A stretch of 35,918 nt of DNA from an uncultured Lachnospiraceae bacterium (GCA_934293375.1 CAKQYS010000017.1:1-35918); one strand, 5' to 3'. Shown: positions 24,230 to 32,552, counted from the first letter of the stretch. The notes: generated from the sequence alone by a model not told the origin. Translations and numbers: made by a program.

Positions 24230-26935
24230 CTATTTTTTCTTTTTCATGAATACCACAATCCCAATGCCAACACCGGCTATAAGCACCACTGCAACACCAA
24301 GCCACAGCCATACCGACTGCTTCTTCCCTTGTTGTGCAGACACCGTTCCGGCTGCCATCAGATCCTCTGTGGATGTCTCCGACACAGGCTCTGTGGTATC
24401 CTCTTCTGTCACAGCTTCTGTTGTCATTTCCGTGGCAGCTTCGGTTGTCGCTTCTGTGGTGGCTTCTGTCGTCACCTCTGTTGCAGCCTCCGTTGTCGCG
24501 CTCGTCTTCACAGGCGCAGACTTCATCACGGTACGATTTTCCTTCTCCGCCGGCTCCATATCAATCGTAAACCGGATTGTCTTCGTCGTCCGATTGCCCG
24601 CTGCATCCTTCGCGGACATGGTTACCGTGTAGCGGCCCTCTTTTGCAAAGGTTTTGCGCATGTCTGATTTCTTTGCCGTACTCGCAAATTTGACATTTCT
24701 TTGATCGGTTTTACCCTCGTACCTTCTCTTGACGGTAATGCGTACCTGATTCGTCTTGAAGAAGGACTCGATGGCACTAAAATGCAGTGTCACAGGCTTG
24801 TCGGACTTCGCACCATTCTTAATACCGGCAATATGCAGAACCGGTGCCGTCTTATCAATCGTAAAGGATATTGTCTCTACCGCCTGATTGCCTGCTGCAT
24901 CCTCCGCCAATACCGTTACCCGGTAGACCCCGTCCTTTGTAAAGAGCTTGTTGGTAACATCTGATGCACTCTGCACCTGATACGCCCCCAGATCGATATT
25001 GGTCGTCTTTCCATTGCTTGTTCTGGTTGCGGTAACCTGCACCGGCTTCATCGCATCATAAATATTCTCAACCGTCGTAATCTGTAATGTCCGTTTTGTA
25101 CGATAGACAGCCCCATCCTTTACGCCATCCAGACGCAGGACCGGTGCCTGCTTGTCGACACGCACCACGATGGATGCCGAATTTTCAATCACGGATTCCG
25201 GATTGCTGCCACATACGGCTACCACCTTCACCTCCGTGCCTGCCATAGGAGAACTTTCCCGGATCACAAAATCCGTATCCGTATACTGCAACACATTGAC
25301 CGGCTTTGTCTGTACCAGTGTTCCGTTCACATAATACCGCACCTCAGTGATGGTTGTGTTGCTGCTTGCAGATATCGTAAGCCGGACATCCTGATTCGTC
25401 CAGTTCGTATCTGCCTGCATTGCAATGTCTGCCCCATTTCTGTTATATGAAAATGCATGCTTTTCTGTCAGCACTACATATGGCGCAGTAGAGGTATCCT
25501 TTGCTGCATGATCTATGAACTTCACCTGCACATAACCACTAAACACTTCTGCATCCGGCGTGTACGCATAGGTCAGCCGGTATACATTCCCCACAGATAC
25601 CATATCTGTAATGTGCTGTTCCTTGATCAGATTTCCCGCTGCATCATAGACGGTAATCACCGCTTCTTTGATCCCGGAAATGGATTCTGCCTGTGCATTG
25701 ATCTGTATGGTCTTCGCAAACTGGGTTGCATCCGTCGTACCATTTACCGAGCACAAGGTAACAAGCGGATTCTGGATTCCCGTCTGATCCATCTTGATCG
25801 TCGCATTCTTCTCGTCGGAAACATTCCCTGCCTGATCCATTGCCGTAATCTTCAGGTTATGCACACCCTCTGTCGTAATATCGAAATCACAGCTTCCATC
25901 CGCTGCAGGCGTCTTCTCCGTCACGGCACCGTTGTCATCTATCACCAGCTTCTCAACACCGGACACCGCCTCGCCGGATGCCCCCGTTGGATCCGCTGCC
26001 GTAATATGCAGCCGGACATCTTTTGTCTGCCATTTTGACATCTCTTCCGCTGCCAGTGCGGCTCCCGCTGCATCCTGCAAGGTGACTGCAGTAATCTCCG
26101 GCTTCGTCAGATCAAATTGAATGTTGGACATTGCTATGGTACCTGTCCTGATATTGCCTGCCCAGTCAAAAATGGCACATGCCAGTTTTTCCTTCTTCTG
26201 TCCAAATCCAAAAGGAATGCTTGCTGTTTCATGCTGTTCATCATAGGCAACCGATACTCCGTTTGTGATCGGATCCTGCACCACATCTGCATTGTTATAG
26301 AACAGATACCGGACATCCTTGATGCCACTCCAGGAATCCCGGACGCCATTCAGCCGCAAAGCTGCTATTTTGTCTTCTTCCTGATTGATCCAGACCGGGC
26401 CCGCCAAAAACAGCTTTTCGGTATCACCGCAAACCACCACGATCGTATTCTGTTGAATTACCTGCGGATGCAGCTCAGGCTTAGGATCTTCCCAATCATA
26501 CTTTATGCGCTGCCCTAAGACGGTAGAGGTCCCCTCTGCAGATGTATATCGGCAGAGAGCATACCTGCTCGCATCACGAGTGTCATTATTTATAGGGATT
26601 TCATAGCAATAGCTTCCATCCGGATTCGGTGTCATCGCTTTCCAGCTATCGAGGCCTGATCCACCTGATCCCTGTTTATTCCAATTCATTTCCAGCGTGT
26701 AACCTGCAGCCATATTCGTTGGTGTAAATGTCACCTGAAGCGGCTGATCCATCGGGTAGCGACCGCTTGCAAATCCCGGTGTAATACGAAATTCACCGGC
26801 CGGTCGATCCGGAGCGGCTGCAAACACCTCCGGCAGGCAATCCCCGATCGGCAGAAATGCAATCAGTATCGCCATTACCAATGCCAGTATGCGTCTCGCA
26901 TTTTTCTTAACATTAAACTTCAGCTTCATTTTCAT
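24230..26935 (-). CDS. Large Ig-like-repeat surface protein with Thr/Glu stalk and C-terminal anchor
   Basis: Seen: 901 aa. A long basic signal peptide (1-40, ending AAAP) leads to beta-rich Ig-like repeats, recognised by recurring FDLTKPEI, VDKQAPVLRLDGVKDGA and IDKTAPVLHIAGIKNGA openers and AGN-containing closers. The last two repeats are most alike. A Thr/Glu/Ala low-complexity stalk (about 805-855, TTEAATE units) precedes a membrane helix (about 873-897) and KKKK. There is no LPXTG motif, so the protein is probably membrane-anchored. Known: such proteins act as adhesins or stalks. It begins 18 bases after the TetR gene, in one transcript. Confidence 0.85.
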   Translation of the reverse strand: MKMKLKFNVKKNARRILALVMAILIAFLPIGDCLPEVFAAAPDRPAGEFRITPGFASGRYPMDQPLQVTFTPTNMAAGYTLEMNWNKQGSGGSGLDSWKAMTPNPDGSYCYEIPINNDTRDASRYALCRYTSAEGTSTVLGQRIKYDWEDPKPELHPQVIQQNTIVVVCGDTEKLFLAGPVWINQEEDKIAALRLNGVRDSWSGIKDVRYLFYNNADVVQDPITNGVSVAYDEQHETASIPFGFGQKKEKLACAIFDWAGNIRTGTIAMSNIQFDLTKPEITAVTLQDAAGAALAAEEMSKWQTKDVRLHITAADPTGASGEAVSGVEKLVIDDNGAVTEKTPAADGSCDFDITTEGVHNLKITAMDQAGNVSDEKNATIKMDQTGIQNPLVTLCSVNGTTDATQFAKTIQINAQAESISGIKEAVITVYDAAGNLIKEQHITDMVSVGNVYRLTYAYTPDAEVFSGYVQVKFIDHAAKDTSTAPYVVLTEKHAFSYNRNGADIAMQADTNWTNQDVRLTISASSNTTITEVRYYVNGTLVQTKPVNVLQYTDTDFVIRESSPMAGTEVKVVAVCGSNPESVIENSASIVVRVDKQAPVLRLDGVKDGAVYRTKRTLQITTVENIYDAMKPVQVTATRTSNGKTTNIDLGAYQVQSASDVTNKLFTKDGVYRVTVLAEDAAGNQAVETISFTIDKTAPVLHIAGIKNGAKSDKPVTLHFSAIESFFKTNQVRITVKRRYEGKTDQRNVKFASTAKKSDMRKTFAKEGRYTVTMSAKDAAGNRTTKTIRFTIDMEPAEKENRTVMKSAPVKTSATTEAATEVTTEATTEATTEAATEMTTEAVTEEDTTEPVSETSTEDLMAAGTVSAQQGKKQSVWLWLGVAVVLIAGVGIGIVVFMKKKK

Positions 26936-26953
26936 CTCCCCCTCCTACTCGCA

Positions 26954-27676
26954 TCACAAAGCATCCTTCTTGCAACTTGTAACATGCGATGCCTTTGCAA
27001 GCTTAAAATCGAACCGCATTTCCAATGCGGCAAACAACTGCTGCATAACATGTTCGGCAACGCTTTTGCAGTCCATACCCCTGATATATACCAATACGGC
27101 TGCAATCTCCTCCTCCGGCACCTTATAGACCCGCAGAGATGCAGTCAGAAAGCGTTCGAGCTTCTTCTCTAACGGAAAATGAATGTCACATTTCCTTGCC
27201 ATATAACCCCGCATGATTCCGGCACTGCCAATCTCCAGCTCATAAAAATCACTCTCGGTATATCCCGGAAAATAGGATCCAAAAATCTGATACAACTCCA
27301 CTGCCGTATGCTGATGTACATATTCCGATGTTTCCGGCAAAGAATATACCTCAATGTAGATATCACGCAGATTCTCATTCAACTCTGTCAAAACCAGCTG
27401 TATGGCAGTCTCCGCTGCATAGACATAAACCGGTGGCAGTTTTTCTCCGGCAACATTCCGTGCCACATGAAACTGTCCACTGAACATATATGCCAACAGC
27501 TCCTGCAATACCCCATCTTTTGTATGAAATATATTCTGGAAGGTGCTTGCTGATACCTCCGCCGCGCTCATAATTTGGTTGATGGTAGTCTGGTGATATC
27601 CCTGCTCTAAAAACAATCTGACACATACGGAAAGAATTCGGTTTTTCGTTTCAATACTTGTTTTTCTAAGTGCCAT
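26954..27676 (-). CDS. TetR/AcrR family transcriptional regulator
   Basis: Seen: 240 aa from ATG 27676, seven bases after AAAGGAG; the ATG two codons earlier is too close to that site. The N-terminal helix-turn-helix ILSVCVRLFLEQGYHQTTIN, then AEVSASTFQNIFHTKDGVL, is a standard TetR DNA-binding domain. The C-terminal ligand/dimer domain of about 180 aa has no family label I recognise and ends with a coiled, amphipathic helix. Known: TetR repressors usually control themselves and adjacent genes. A perfect-armed palindrome 40-57 bases upstream of its start is the probable autoregulatory site. The surface protein gene follows in the same transcript, so it is the likely target. Confidence 0.93.
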   Translation of the reverse strand: MALRKTSIETKNRILSVCVRLFLEQGYHQTTINQIMSAAEVSASTFQNIFHTKDGVLQELLAYMFSGQFHVARNVAGEKLPPVYVYAAETAIQLVLTELNENLRDIYIEVYSLPETSEYVHQHTAVELYQIFGSYFPGYTESDFYELEIGSAGIMRGYMARKCDIHFPLEKKLERFLTASLRVYKVPEEEIAAVLVYIRGMDCKSVAEHVMQQLFAALEMRFDFKLAKASHVTSCKKDAL

Positions 27677-27715
27677 TCCCATTCTCCTTTGTCAGTCACA
27701 TATTATCAATATTAT

Positions 27716-27733
27716 ATTGGTATGTATACCAAT
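27716..27733. promoter_or_regulatory. TetR-type operator palindrome
   Basis: 18-bp ATTGGTATGTATACCAAT, arms ATTGGTAT / ATACCAAT around a 2-base centre. It overlaps A/T-rich -10-like sequences (TATAAT on the minus strand at each side). Position and arm length fit a TetR dimer site controlling the regulator and surface-protein transcript. Confidence 0.75.
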
Positions 27734-27785
27734 TATACCATAAAGAGCTTATTCACGCAATAATATGTCCCGTTACGCTGCTATT

Positions 27786-28583
27786 TTAAATATAAAATTC
27801 CGGTCTTCTCAAATTCGTATAATTTTTGCTATTTCTTGTTTTCAAAGTCTCTTCCAGATTTAGCTCTGCATAGACCACTGTTTCCTCGTCCGATGCCTTG
27901 GTCATGACATTCCCATTTGCATCTACTACAATTGATTCTCCCGAAAAATGCATTGCCCCTTCGTTTCCGACACGATTACACATAGCTATCGCTACACTAT
28001 TTTGGAATGCCTGAACCCGAAGCTCCCATTCAAACATTTGTGATGGTTCTGATTTGACATTAACGGTTGGAATTAAGATCAGATCTGCACCCATAAGTGC
28101 TTCTGTACGGATGCTTTCCGGATAGTGTCGGTCAAAACACACTACAATTCCAATCTTTCCGTGTTCTGTATCAAATACATGGAATCCATCATCTGCAGGT
28201 TCATAATAATCCTGTTCATAAAACTGATCCGCCTGTGCTATATGCACCATTTTCTGCACGCCAAAAATCGATCCATCTTTCCGAATGAATATGCTGGCAT
28301 CATATGTTTTACCTTCTTCATACAATAAAACATTCGGTACTACCATTATGTTATTCTCTGTTGCCGCCTTACAAAAAGTCTTCACAACGTCTGAATCCAA
28401 TTCTGTTCGATACTTAGAAATATCCTGTCCAGGATACTGGGGAAAAAATTCCGTCAACTGGACTTCCGGAAACAAAACCAGATCAGCATGGTGATCTGCT
28501 GCCTCTTTGATCGCTGCTATACTTTTCTCCAGATTCGTTTGTATAGTCCCCGCATTTTCCATCTGACACAGTGCAATCTTCAT
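27786..28583 (-). CDS. Carbon-nitrogen hydrolase (nitrilase superfamily)
   Basis: Seen: 265 aa from ATG 28583, preceded by GAGG; an in-frame codon seven residues earlier lies inside that site. The Glu-Lys-Cys triad is complete: Glu40 in LVLFPEVQ, Lys111 in FGVQKMVH, Cys149 in IVVCFDRHYPES. Known: the superfamily hydrolyses amides and N-carbamoyl compounds; N-carbamoylputrescine amidase-like enzymes have a similar CFDRHYPE region, so a carbamoyl-polyamine or omega-amide substrate is possible. The pairing with any polyamine pathway here is not supported by neighbours. It follows the cytidylate-kinase-like gene. Confidence 0.92.
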   Translation of the reverse strand: MKIALCQMENAGTIQTNLEKSIAAIKEAADHHADLVLFPEVQLTEFFPQYPGQDISKYRTELDSDVVKTFCKAATENNIMVVPNVLLYEEGKTYDASIFIRKDGSIFGVQKMVHIAQADQFYEQDYYEPADDGFHVFDTEHGKIGIVVCFDRHYPESIRTEALMGADLILIPTVNVKSEPSQMFEWELRVQAFQNSVAIAMCNRVGNEGAMHFSGESIVVDANGNVMTKASDEETVVYAELNLEETLKTRNSKNYTNLRRPEFYI

Positions 28584-28628
28584 ATATCCTCTATGCCTCC
28601 TCATTTTCCTATATTATTTTATGTTATA

Positions 28629-29276
28629 TCAACACAACTTTCCTTCTTTATAACATCTCATCTGCCCCGTTTCTTCCCTACTATTCCGGCATTTTGCACA
28701 TTCCATTATGATTTTCCGGCACATATCATATCCTAACACCGAGCTGTTCAAAGACAATGTATAATTGTCTGCCATCCCCCACTTCTGTTCGGTATAAAAA
28801 TTATAGTTTGTTCTTCGTCTTTTATCTGTATCATTGATCATTTTTACAGCATCCGCTTCTGTAACATGATATAATTTGCAGATGCGCTGTACTTTTTCCG
28901 GCATGTTTCCATGTATAAACACATTCAGCACATCATCCCTGTCCCTTAAGATAAAATCTGCATTTCTTCCTATGATCACACAGCTTTCTTTTTTCGCAAT
29001 TTCCATAATTACTTTTCTTTGTGCTTCATACACCATATCTCCCACTGACTTTCCTGTAAGGTCTCGCCCTGAAAAAGCATAGGCAAACAACCCCTTCTTT
29101 GGAGATAATTCAGCATTTTCCTGAATATACTCCGGTGATAATCCGGACTGCTCTGCAATCTGTCCAATGATATCCTTGTCATAATATGCAATGCCAAGTT
29201 TCTTTGCCACTTCTTCGCCGATAAATCGACCACCACTTCCAAACTCTCTGCTGATCGTAATGATTCTCTTTGCCAT
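28629..29276 (-). CDS. Cytidylate-kinase-like (Cytidylate_kin2) family protein
   Basis: Seen: 215 aa. P-loop region ISREFGSGGRFIGEEVAKKL at 8-27, where GSGG replaces a classical GxxGxGK; then YYDKDIIG, CVIIGRNADFIL with the Arg-containing motif, and a DKRRRTNYNFYTEQKWG lid-like stretch. The last 25 residues are Cys-rich. Known: these proteins resemble CMP kinases but lack part of the standard site; their substrate is unproven. Ribosome site GGAGGTAGCAGTT before ATG 29276. It lies 13 bases after the MATE stop, so the two are probably cotranscribed. Confidence 0.9.
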   Translation of the reverse strand: MAKRIITISREFGSGGRFIGEEVAKKLGIAYYDKDIIGQIAEQSGLSPEYIQENAELSPKKGLFAYAFSGRDLTGKSVGDMVYEAQRKVIMEIAKKESCVIIGRNADFILRDRDDVLNVFIHGNMPEKVQRICKLYHVTEADAVKMINDTDKRRRTNYNFYTEQKWGMADNYTLSLNSSVLGYDMCRKIIMECAKCRNSREETGQMRCYKEGKLC

Positions 29277-29289
29277 AACTGCTACCTCC

Positions 29290-30657
29290 TTAACTTAAAC
29301 CTTCCACTTTATTTTTTCTGATTCGCTTTAAAAATACATATCCCACCAGACATGCAATCAGCTCGGTGATTGGAAATGCCCACCAGATCAAGGACATGCC
29401 CATCTGTCCGTTTCTGACAAAACATGAGAAAATGCCCGCCAGCGGTAATATGACGATTAGCTGTCTGATCAAAGAAATCACAAGTGATTCCATACCACCG
29501 TCCAACGCCTGATAAATTCCCTGATATGCTACATTGATTCCGGCAAAAATAAAGCTGATGGAAATAATCCTCATTGCCCCTATAAAATATTCTCTTGACT
29601 GTCCTGCATTAAATAAAGCAGCAAAAGCACCTGGGAAAATTTCTGTAATCGCCACACCAACGATCATCAGTACAATCGTATAGATCAGTCCATATTTGAT
29701 TCCATCCTGAATCCTCTTTTTACTATGCATTCCGTATGCAAAAGCAATAATTGGAGTGATCGCATCTCTCAGTCCAAAAGCAAGGAACAATACAAACTGC
29801 TGCACTTTATAGAACAATCCATATGCAGTCTGTGCTGACGGACTGAACTTCAAAATTAGATTCATCACATAAACCATGATCGACATCAGTGCCTGCGCAA
29901 TAATTGCCGGGAGTCCGATGGCATATATTTCTCTGATAATTCTGCCATCCGGTTTCATATACTTTATGTCATGCTCAAATTCCTTATTTAACTTTATATG
30001 GAATACAAACAGCAGTACTGCAGATGCAACCTGTCCGATTACCGTTGCATAGGCTGCACCTTCTACTCCCATTTCAGGAACAGGTCCGATACCGTAAATC
30101 ATGATCGGGTCAAGGATGATATTCACCACAGCTCCCACAACCTGTCCGATTGTGGAATAAAGAGAACGCCCTGTTGCCTGTAGCAGTTTTTCAAATAAAG
30201 AGGAAAAAATAATTCCAAATGAAATGACGCAACATATTCTTAAGTAATCTGTTCCCATTGTAATCACTTCAGGGTCAATTGTCTGTGATGAAATATATGC
30301 TCTTACTCCAAAAAATCCAAACAACAAGCACACCGCATAAATAATCACTCCAAGAAACAAACTGTTTCCTGCAACTTTTGCTGCTTTTTTACCATTTTCC
30401 TGTCCAAGTGTTCTTGCAAGAAGTGCATTTGTTCCCACACCTGTTCCGATTCCAACTGCTACCATAAGCATCTGAACCGGGAACACCAGGGTGAGTGCAT
30501 TAAGAGCCGCCTCACTTCCCGATCTCATGTTTCCAACAAAGGCACTATCCACAATGTTGTAAACCGCCTGCAATGCCATAGATAAGATCATCGGTATTCC
30601 CATCTGAACCATGAGCTTATTTACCGGCATCTCCCTCATCTTGTTACTTTCTGCCAT
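29290..30657 (-). CDS. MATE family multidrug/Na+-driven efflux transporter
   Basis: Seen: 455 aa from ATG 30657, which has AAGGAGG 11 bases upstream; earlier codons including a GTG at 30699 lie in the structured leader. Twelve predicted helices in two halves. Typical MATE text in the first half: GIPMILSMALQAVYNIVDSA and GIGTGVGTNALLARTLGQ; in the second: GLPAIIAQALMSIMVYVMN and LDGGMESLVISLIRQLI. Known: MATE pumps expel cationic drugs, dyes and metabolites with Na+ or H+. Substrate unknown. A terminator-like hairpin and repeats lie in the 270 bases upstream, suggesting controlled expression. Confidence 0.93.
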   Translation of the reverse strand: MAESNKMREMPVNKLMVQMGIPMILSMALQAVYNIVDSAFVGNMRSGSEAALNALTLVFPVQMLMVAVGIGTGVGTNALLARTLGQENGKKAAKVAGNSLFLGVIIYAVCLLFGFFGVRAYISSQTIDPEVITMGTDYLRICCVISFGIIFSSLFEKLLQATGRSLYSTIGQVVGAVVNIILDPIMIYGIGPVPEMGVEGAAYATVIGQVASAVLLFVFHIKLNKEFEHDIKYMKPDGRIIREIYAIGLPAIIAQALMSIMVYVMNLILKFSPSAQTAYGLFYKVQQFVLFLAFGLRDAITPIIAFAYGMHSKKRIQDGIKYGLIYTIVLMIVGVAITEIFPGAFAALFNAGQSREYFIGAMRIISISFIFAGINVAYQGIYQALDGGMESLVISLIRQLIVILPLAGIFSCFVRNGQMGMSLIWWAFPITELIACLVGYVFLKRIRKNKVEGLS

Positions 30658-30698
30658 CTTAACTGAATCCTCCTTTTTCTGCATAAAAGAAGTGTGCA

Positions 30699-30732
30699 CT
30701 TACCTCATAAGCTGGTCTTACGCTGATAAGCT
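30699..30732 (-). repeat. Two tandem AGCTTAT..GTAAG repeats in MATE leader
   Basis: On the minus strand AGCTTATCAGCGTAAG (30732-30717) and AGCTTATGAGGTAAG (30713-30699) are separated by ACC. Each can form a small CTTA/TAAG hairpin. The second overlaps a block (AAGTGCAC, 30700-30693) that is complementary to GTGCACTT just after the upstream terminator (30784-30777). Confidence 0.5.
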
Positions 30733-30750
30733 ACACACTTTTAACTGCAT
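30718..30750 (-). CDS. Possible 10-residue leader peptide of the MATE gene
   Basis: ATG CAG through TAA encodes MQLKVCSLSA. It ends inside the first tandem repeat, which is the position expected for leader-peptide attenuation as in macrolide-resistance genes. The ribosome site (TAGG just upstream) is poor, so translation is doubtful. Confidence 0.25.
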   Translation of the reverse strand: MQLKVCSLSA

Positions 30751-30784
30751 CCTATATTTTCATAATGTGCGACAGCAAGTGCAC

Positions 30785-30829
30785 AAAAAAACGAGTAACA
30801 AACTGGATTTACGCTAGTCCGCTACTCGT
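30785..30829 (-). terminator. Terminator or attenuator hairpin upstream of MATE gene
   Basis: Minus-strand stem ACGAGTAGC / GTTACTCGT (9 bp with one wobble) around a 21-base loop, then seven T residues at 30790-30784. It lies 95 bases after the methyltransferase stop, so it may end that transcript. It also lies directly after a consensus promoter, so it may act as an attenuator on the MATE transcript. Confidence 0.8.
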
Positions 30830-30837
30830 CTAGATTT

Positions 30838-30866
30838 ATTATATTTTTATTTTTCAAAAAAGTCAA
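30838..30866 (-). promoter_or_regulatory. Consensus promoter between methyltransferase and MATE
   Basis: Minus-strand TTGACT (30866-30861), 17-base spacer, TATAAT (30843-30838). The predicted start near 30831 places the terminator-like hairpin at the very 5' end of the RNA. The spacer is A/T-rich, so chance occurrence cannot be excluded. Confidence 0.55.
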
Positions 30867-30923
30867 CCATTGAAACAATCTTTATGTTGAGAGTACAAAA
30901 TATGGTAAAAACTTCTATTCATC

Positions 30924-31559
30924 CTATTTCCGTGCAACAAGGTGTGCACGGAAACCTTTCTGCTTCTCCATGACCATCACCTTAAACCCAGCCTTTTCTG
31001 CCATGGCAATAAATTCAGATACTTTACATATCTTCACATCCCCGTGTCCAAACAGATTGGCCAAAGGCATTTCCAGATGGTTCATCAACCAGACCATAAA
31101 ATCCGATGATGTATAATCGCGTAAAACCAGACGACCACCTTTTCTCAGCACACGATATGCACTATCAAAAAACGCCTGTGGGTTCGGATAGTGATGAAAA
31201 CTGTTAGAACAGATAACTGCGTCAAAAGAAGCTTCTTCAAAAGGCAGATTCTCACTATCTCCCACAACAAATTCCGTATTGGAAAGTTTTTTGTCCTGAG
31301 CTACTTGAATCATCCCCGGAGTCAGGTCGAGTCCCACATAATGCTTGTCCGGATATTTCTCATGAAGCAGCTCAATCATTGGTCCTGTTCCACAACCGCA
31401 ATCCAGCACATCATGGAATTTTTCTTTTTCCAGTTCTGCCAGAATCGGCGGATAATCATCTTTACACATTTCATAAATCCCGGCATGTCCACTGTCATAT
31501 ATTTTCGCTGCCTGCGTGAATTCTTTAATAGAAAGCTCTTTATATTTTTCTGATGTCAT
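30924..31559 (-). CDS. Class I SAM-dependent methyltransferase
   Basis: Seen: 211 aa. Methyltransferase motif I VLDCGCGTGPM (51-61), motif post-I YVGLDLTPGMI, and SNSFHHYPNPQAFF with the following LRKGGRLVLRDYT strand, a standard Methyltransf_11 layout. ATG 31559 follows AAAGGGGAAGTGTT. Known: the family methylates small molecules or rRNA; the substrate is not readable. Its promoter has an operator-like dyad and a decayed MerR gene runs divergently upstream, so it was probably once controlled by that regulator. A terminator-like hairpin lies downstream. Confidence 0.92.
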   Translation of the reverse strand: MTSEKYKELSIKEFTQAAKIYDSGHAGIYEMCKDDYPPILAELEKEKFHDVLDCGCGTGPMIELLHEKYPDKHYVGLDLTPGMIQVAQDKKLSNTEFVVGDSENLPFEEASFDAVICSNSFHHYPNPQAFFDSAYRVLRKGGRLVLRDYTSSDFMVWLMNHLEMPLANLFGHGDVKICKVSEFIAMAEKAGFKVMVMEKQKGFRAHLVARK

Positions 31560-31584
31560 AACACTTCCCCTTTCATATGATTTA

Positions 31585-31606
31585 TTAGTTAGTCTCTCCT
31601 AACCAA
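31585..31606. promoter_or_regulatory. TTAGTTAG-N6-CTAACCAA dyad at methyltransferase promoter
   Basis: 22-bp inverted repeat with one mismatch. It begins at the last bases of the -10 element, covering the likely start point of the methyltransferase transcript, a typical repressor position. Confidence 0.6.
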
Positions 31607-31633
31607 CATATCATAAAATCCGGGATAAGTCAA
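31605..31633 (-). promoter_or_regulatory. Methyltransferase promoter
   Basis: Minus-strand TTGACT (31633-31628), 17-base spacer, TATGTT (31610-31605) with an extended -10 TG. It reads into the methyltransferase gene. Confidence 0.65.
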
Positions 31634-31642
31634 AAAAATATT

Positions 31643-31876
31643 TTCCAGTTAAGTAAGTTTCTACCTTTTATTGAATGCCTGAAGAAATCCGGTCTTGAGA
31701 TCAAAGATATAAAGCAATTTTTTATCTGGGTATCGGAAGGCAGCTCCAGCTATGCAATCAAGTGCTGGTATTACGAAACAGCATTGGAAAATGGTAACGA
31801 AGACGCTATTAATGCTATGTTACCTGACAAGCTTCCTAAAAATATACAGGAACTATATGACAAAGGACATGCATGA
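31643..31876 (+). pseudogene. Decayed MerR family regulator (C-terminal fragment with internal deletion)
   Basis: Plus-strand reading frame without a good start codon. It reads FIECLKKSGLEIKDIKQFF, which is the effector-side helix after a MerR helix-turn-helix, then jumps to KCWYYETALENGNEDAINAM and ends KNIQELYDKGHA-TGA. In intact relatives a helix of roughly 30-40 residues lies between these two pieces, and an N-terminal HTH of about 60 residues precedes them; both are missing. This is the only plus-strand coding trace in the window. It lies divergently from the methyltransferase gene. Confidence 0.8.
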
Positions 31877-31959
31877 TTTTTTTATTCTTCGCCAGACTGG
31901 AAACTATTGTTTACTCCTTTGTTAATATAGTTCTTTTTATAATTTATCATTGTCAATCC

Positions 31960-32418
31960 TTACAATTCCATCGTCATACACGAATTGGATTTCTTAAAGC
32001 CTAATGCTTCATACAAAGGTCTTCCCATCTTTGTTGCATCCAGACTTATCTCTGTCACACCATTTTCCTTTGCCTCTTCAATCAGAATCTCAACCATTTT
32101 CTTAGAGATTCCTCTTCTTCTGTGATCTGCACGGGTATAGACATTCATTAAATGCGCCCGATTGCCTGTTGGATGCGAGAATGTCGGCATAATCCATATA
32201 TAGGATAGGCTTGCACAGCCTACGGGAGTTTCCCCATCAAGTGCAATAACCGTTGTCTGCTCACCTGACTCAAAATACTTTCTGCTCTCAGAGACAAAAT
32301 TCTCATCATATTCATACACACCAGACAAATCATTTACCTCTCTAAGCATTTCAAGTCTCAGCTTCATGAGGATTTCCATATCATCTTTTGTGGTCTTTCT
32401 GTATAATATCTCGTTCAT
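31960..32418 (-). CDS. GNAT family N-acetyltransferase
   Basis: Seen: 152 aa. Typical GNAT: MNEILYRKTTKDDMEIL opening strand and helix, the VGCASLSYIW strand, the acetyl-CoA loop HRRRGISKKMVEILIEEAK (about 106-124), and PLYEALGFKKSNSCMTMEL ending. Known: transfers acetyl from acetyl-CoA to a small amine or protein; substrate unknown. ATG 32418 uses an AAGGGAG site that lies at the end of a 22-codon GNAT remnant, so the two are coupled. The gene sits alone in an A/T-rich accessory stretch. Confidence 0.92.
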   Translation of the reverse strand: MNEILYRKTTKDDMEILMKLRLEMLREVNDLSGVYEYDENFVSESRKYFESGEQTTVIALDGETPVGCASLSYIWIMPTFSHPTGNRAHLMNVYTRADHRRRGISKKMVEILIEEAKENGVTEISLDATKMGRPLYEALGFKKSNSCMTMEL

Positions 32419-32421
32419 TTC

Positions 32422-32490
32422 CTACTCCCTTAACAATCTATCCAGCAACATCTGCCCACAGTCAGCCGTTTTGTATTCTCTAAGTTTCAT
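32422..32490 (-). pseudogene. 22-codon remnant resembling a GNAT N-terminus
   Basis: ATG 32490 with GAGGATAAAAC upstream reads MKLREYKTADCGQM, which resembles the first strand and helix of many GNAT enzymes, then goes into LLDRLLRE and stops at TAG 32424-32422. An intact gene would continue for about 140 residues. It overlaps the ribosome site of the next GNAT. It is either a decayed gene or a short translated leader. Confidence 0.6.
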
Positions 32491-32552
32491 GTTTTATCCT
32501 CATAAACTGGAAATTGTCGATTTCTTTACATTGATAAAGTTCAATTTATCTC

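Noticed and set aside
24400..24515. Short direct repeats as a CRISPR-like or tandem regulatory array
   Set aside because: They are in-frame codons of a Thr/Glu/Ala stalk, with no spacers.
24246..24667. Serine/valine- or cysteine-rich plus-strand ORFs
   Set aside because: They are antisense shadows of the TTEA repeat stalk of the surface protein, with low-complexity content and no ribosome site.
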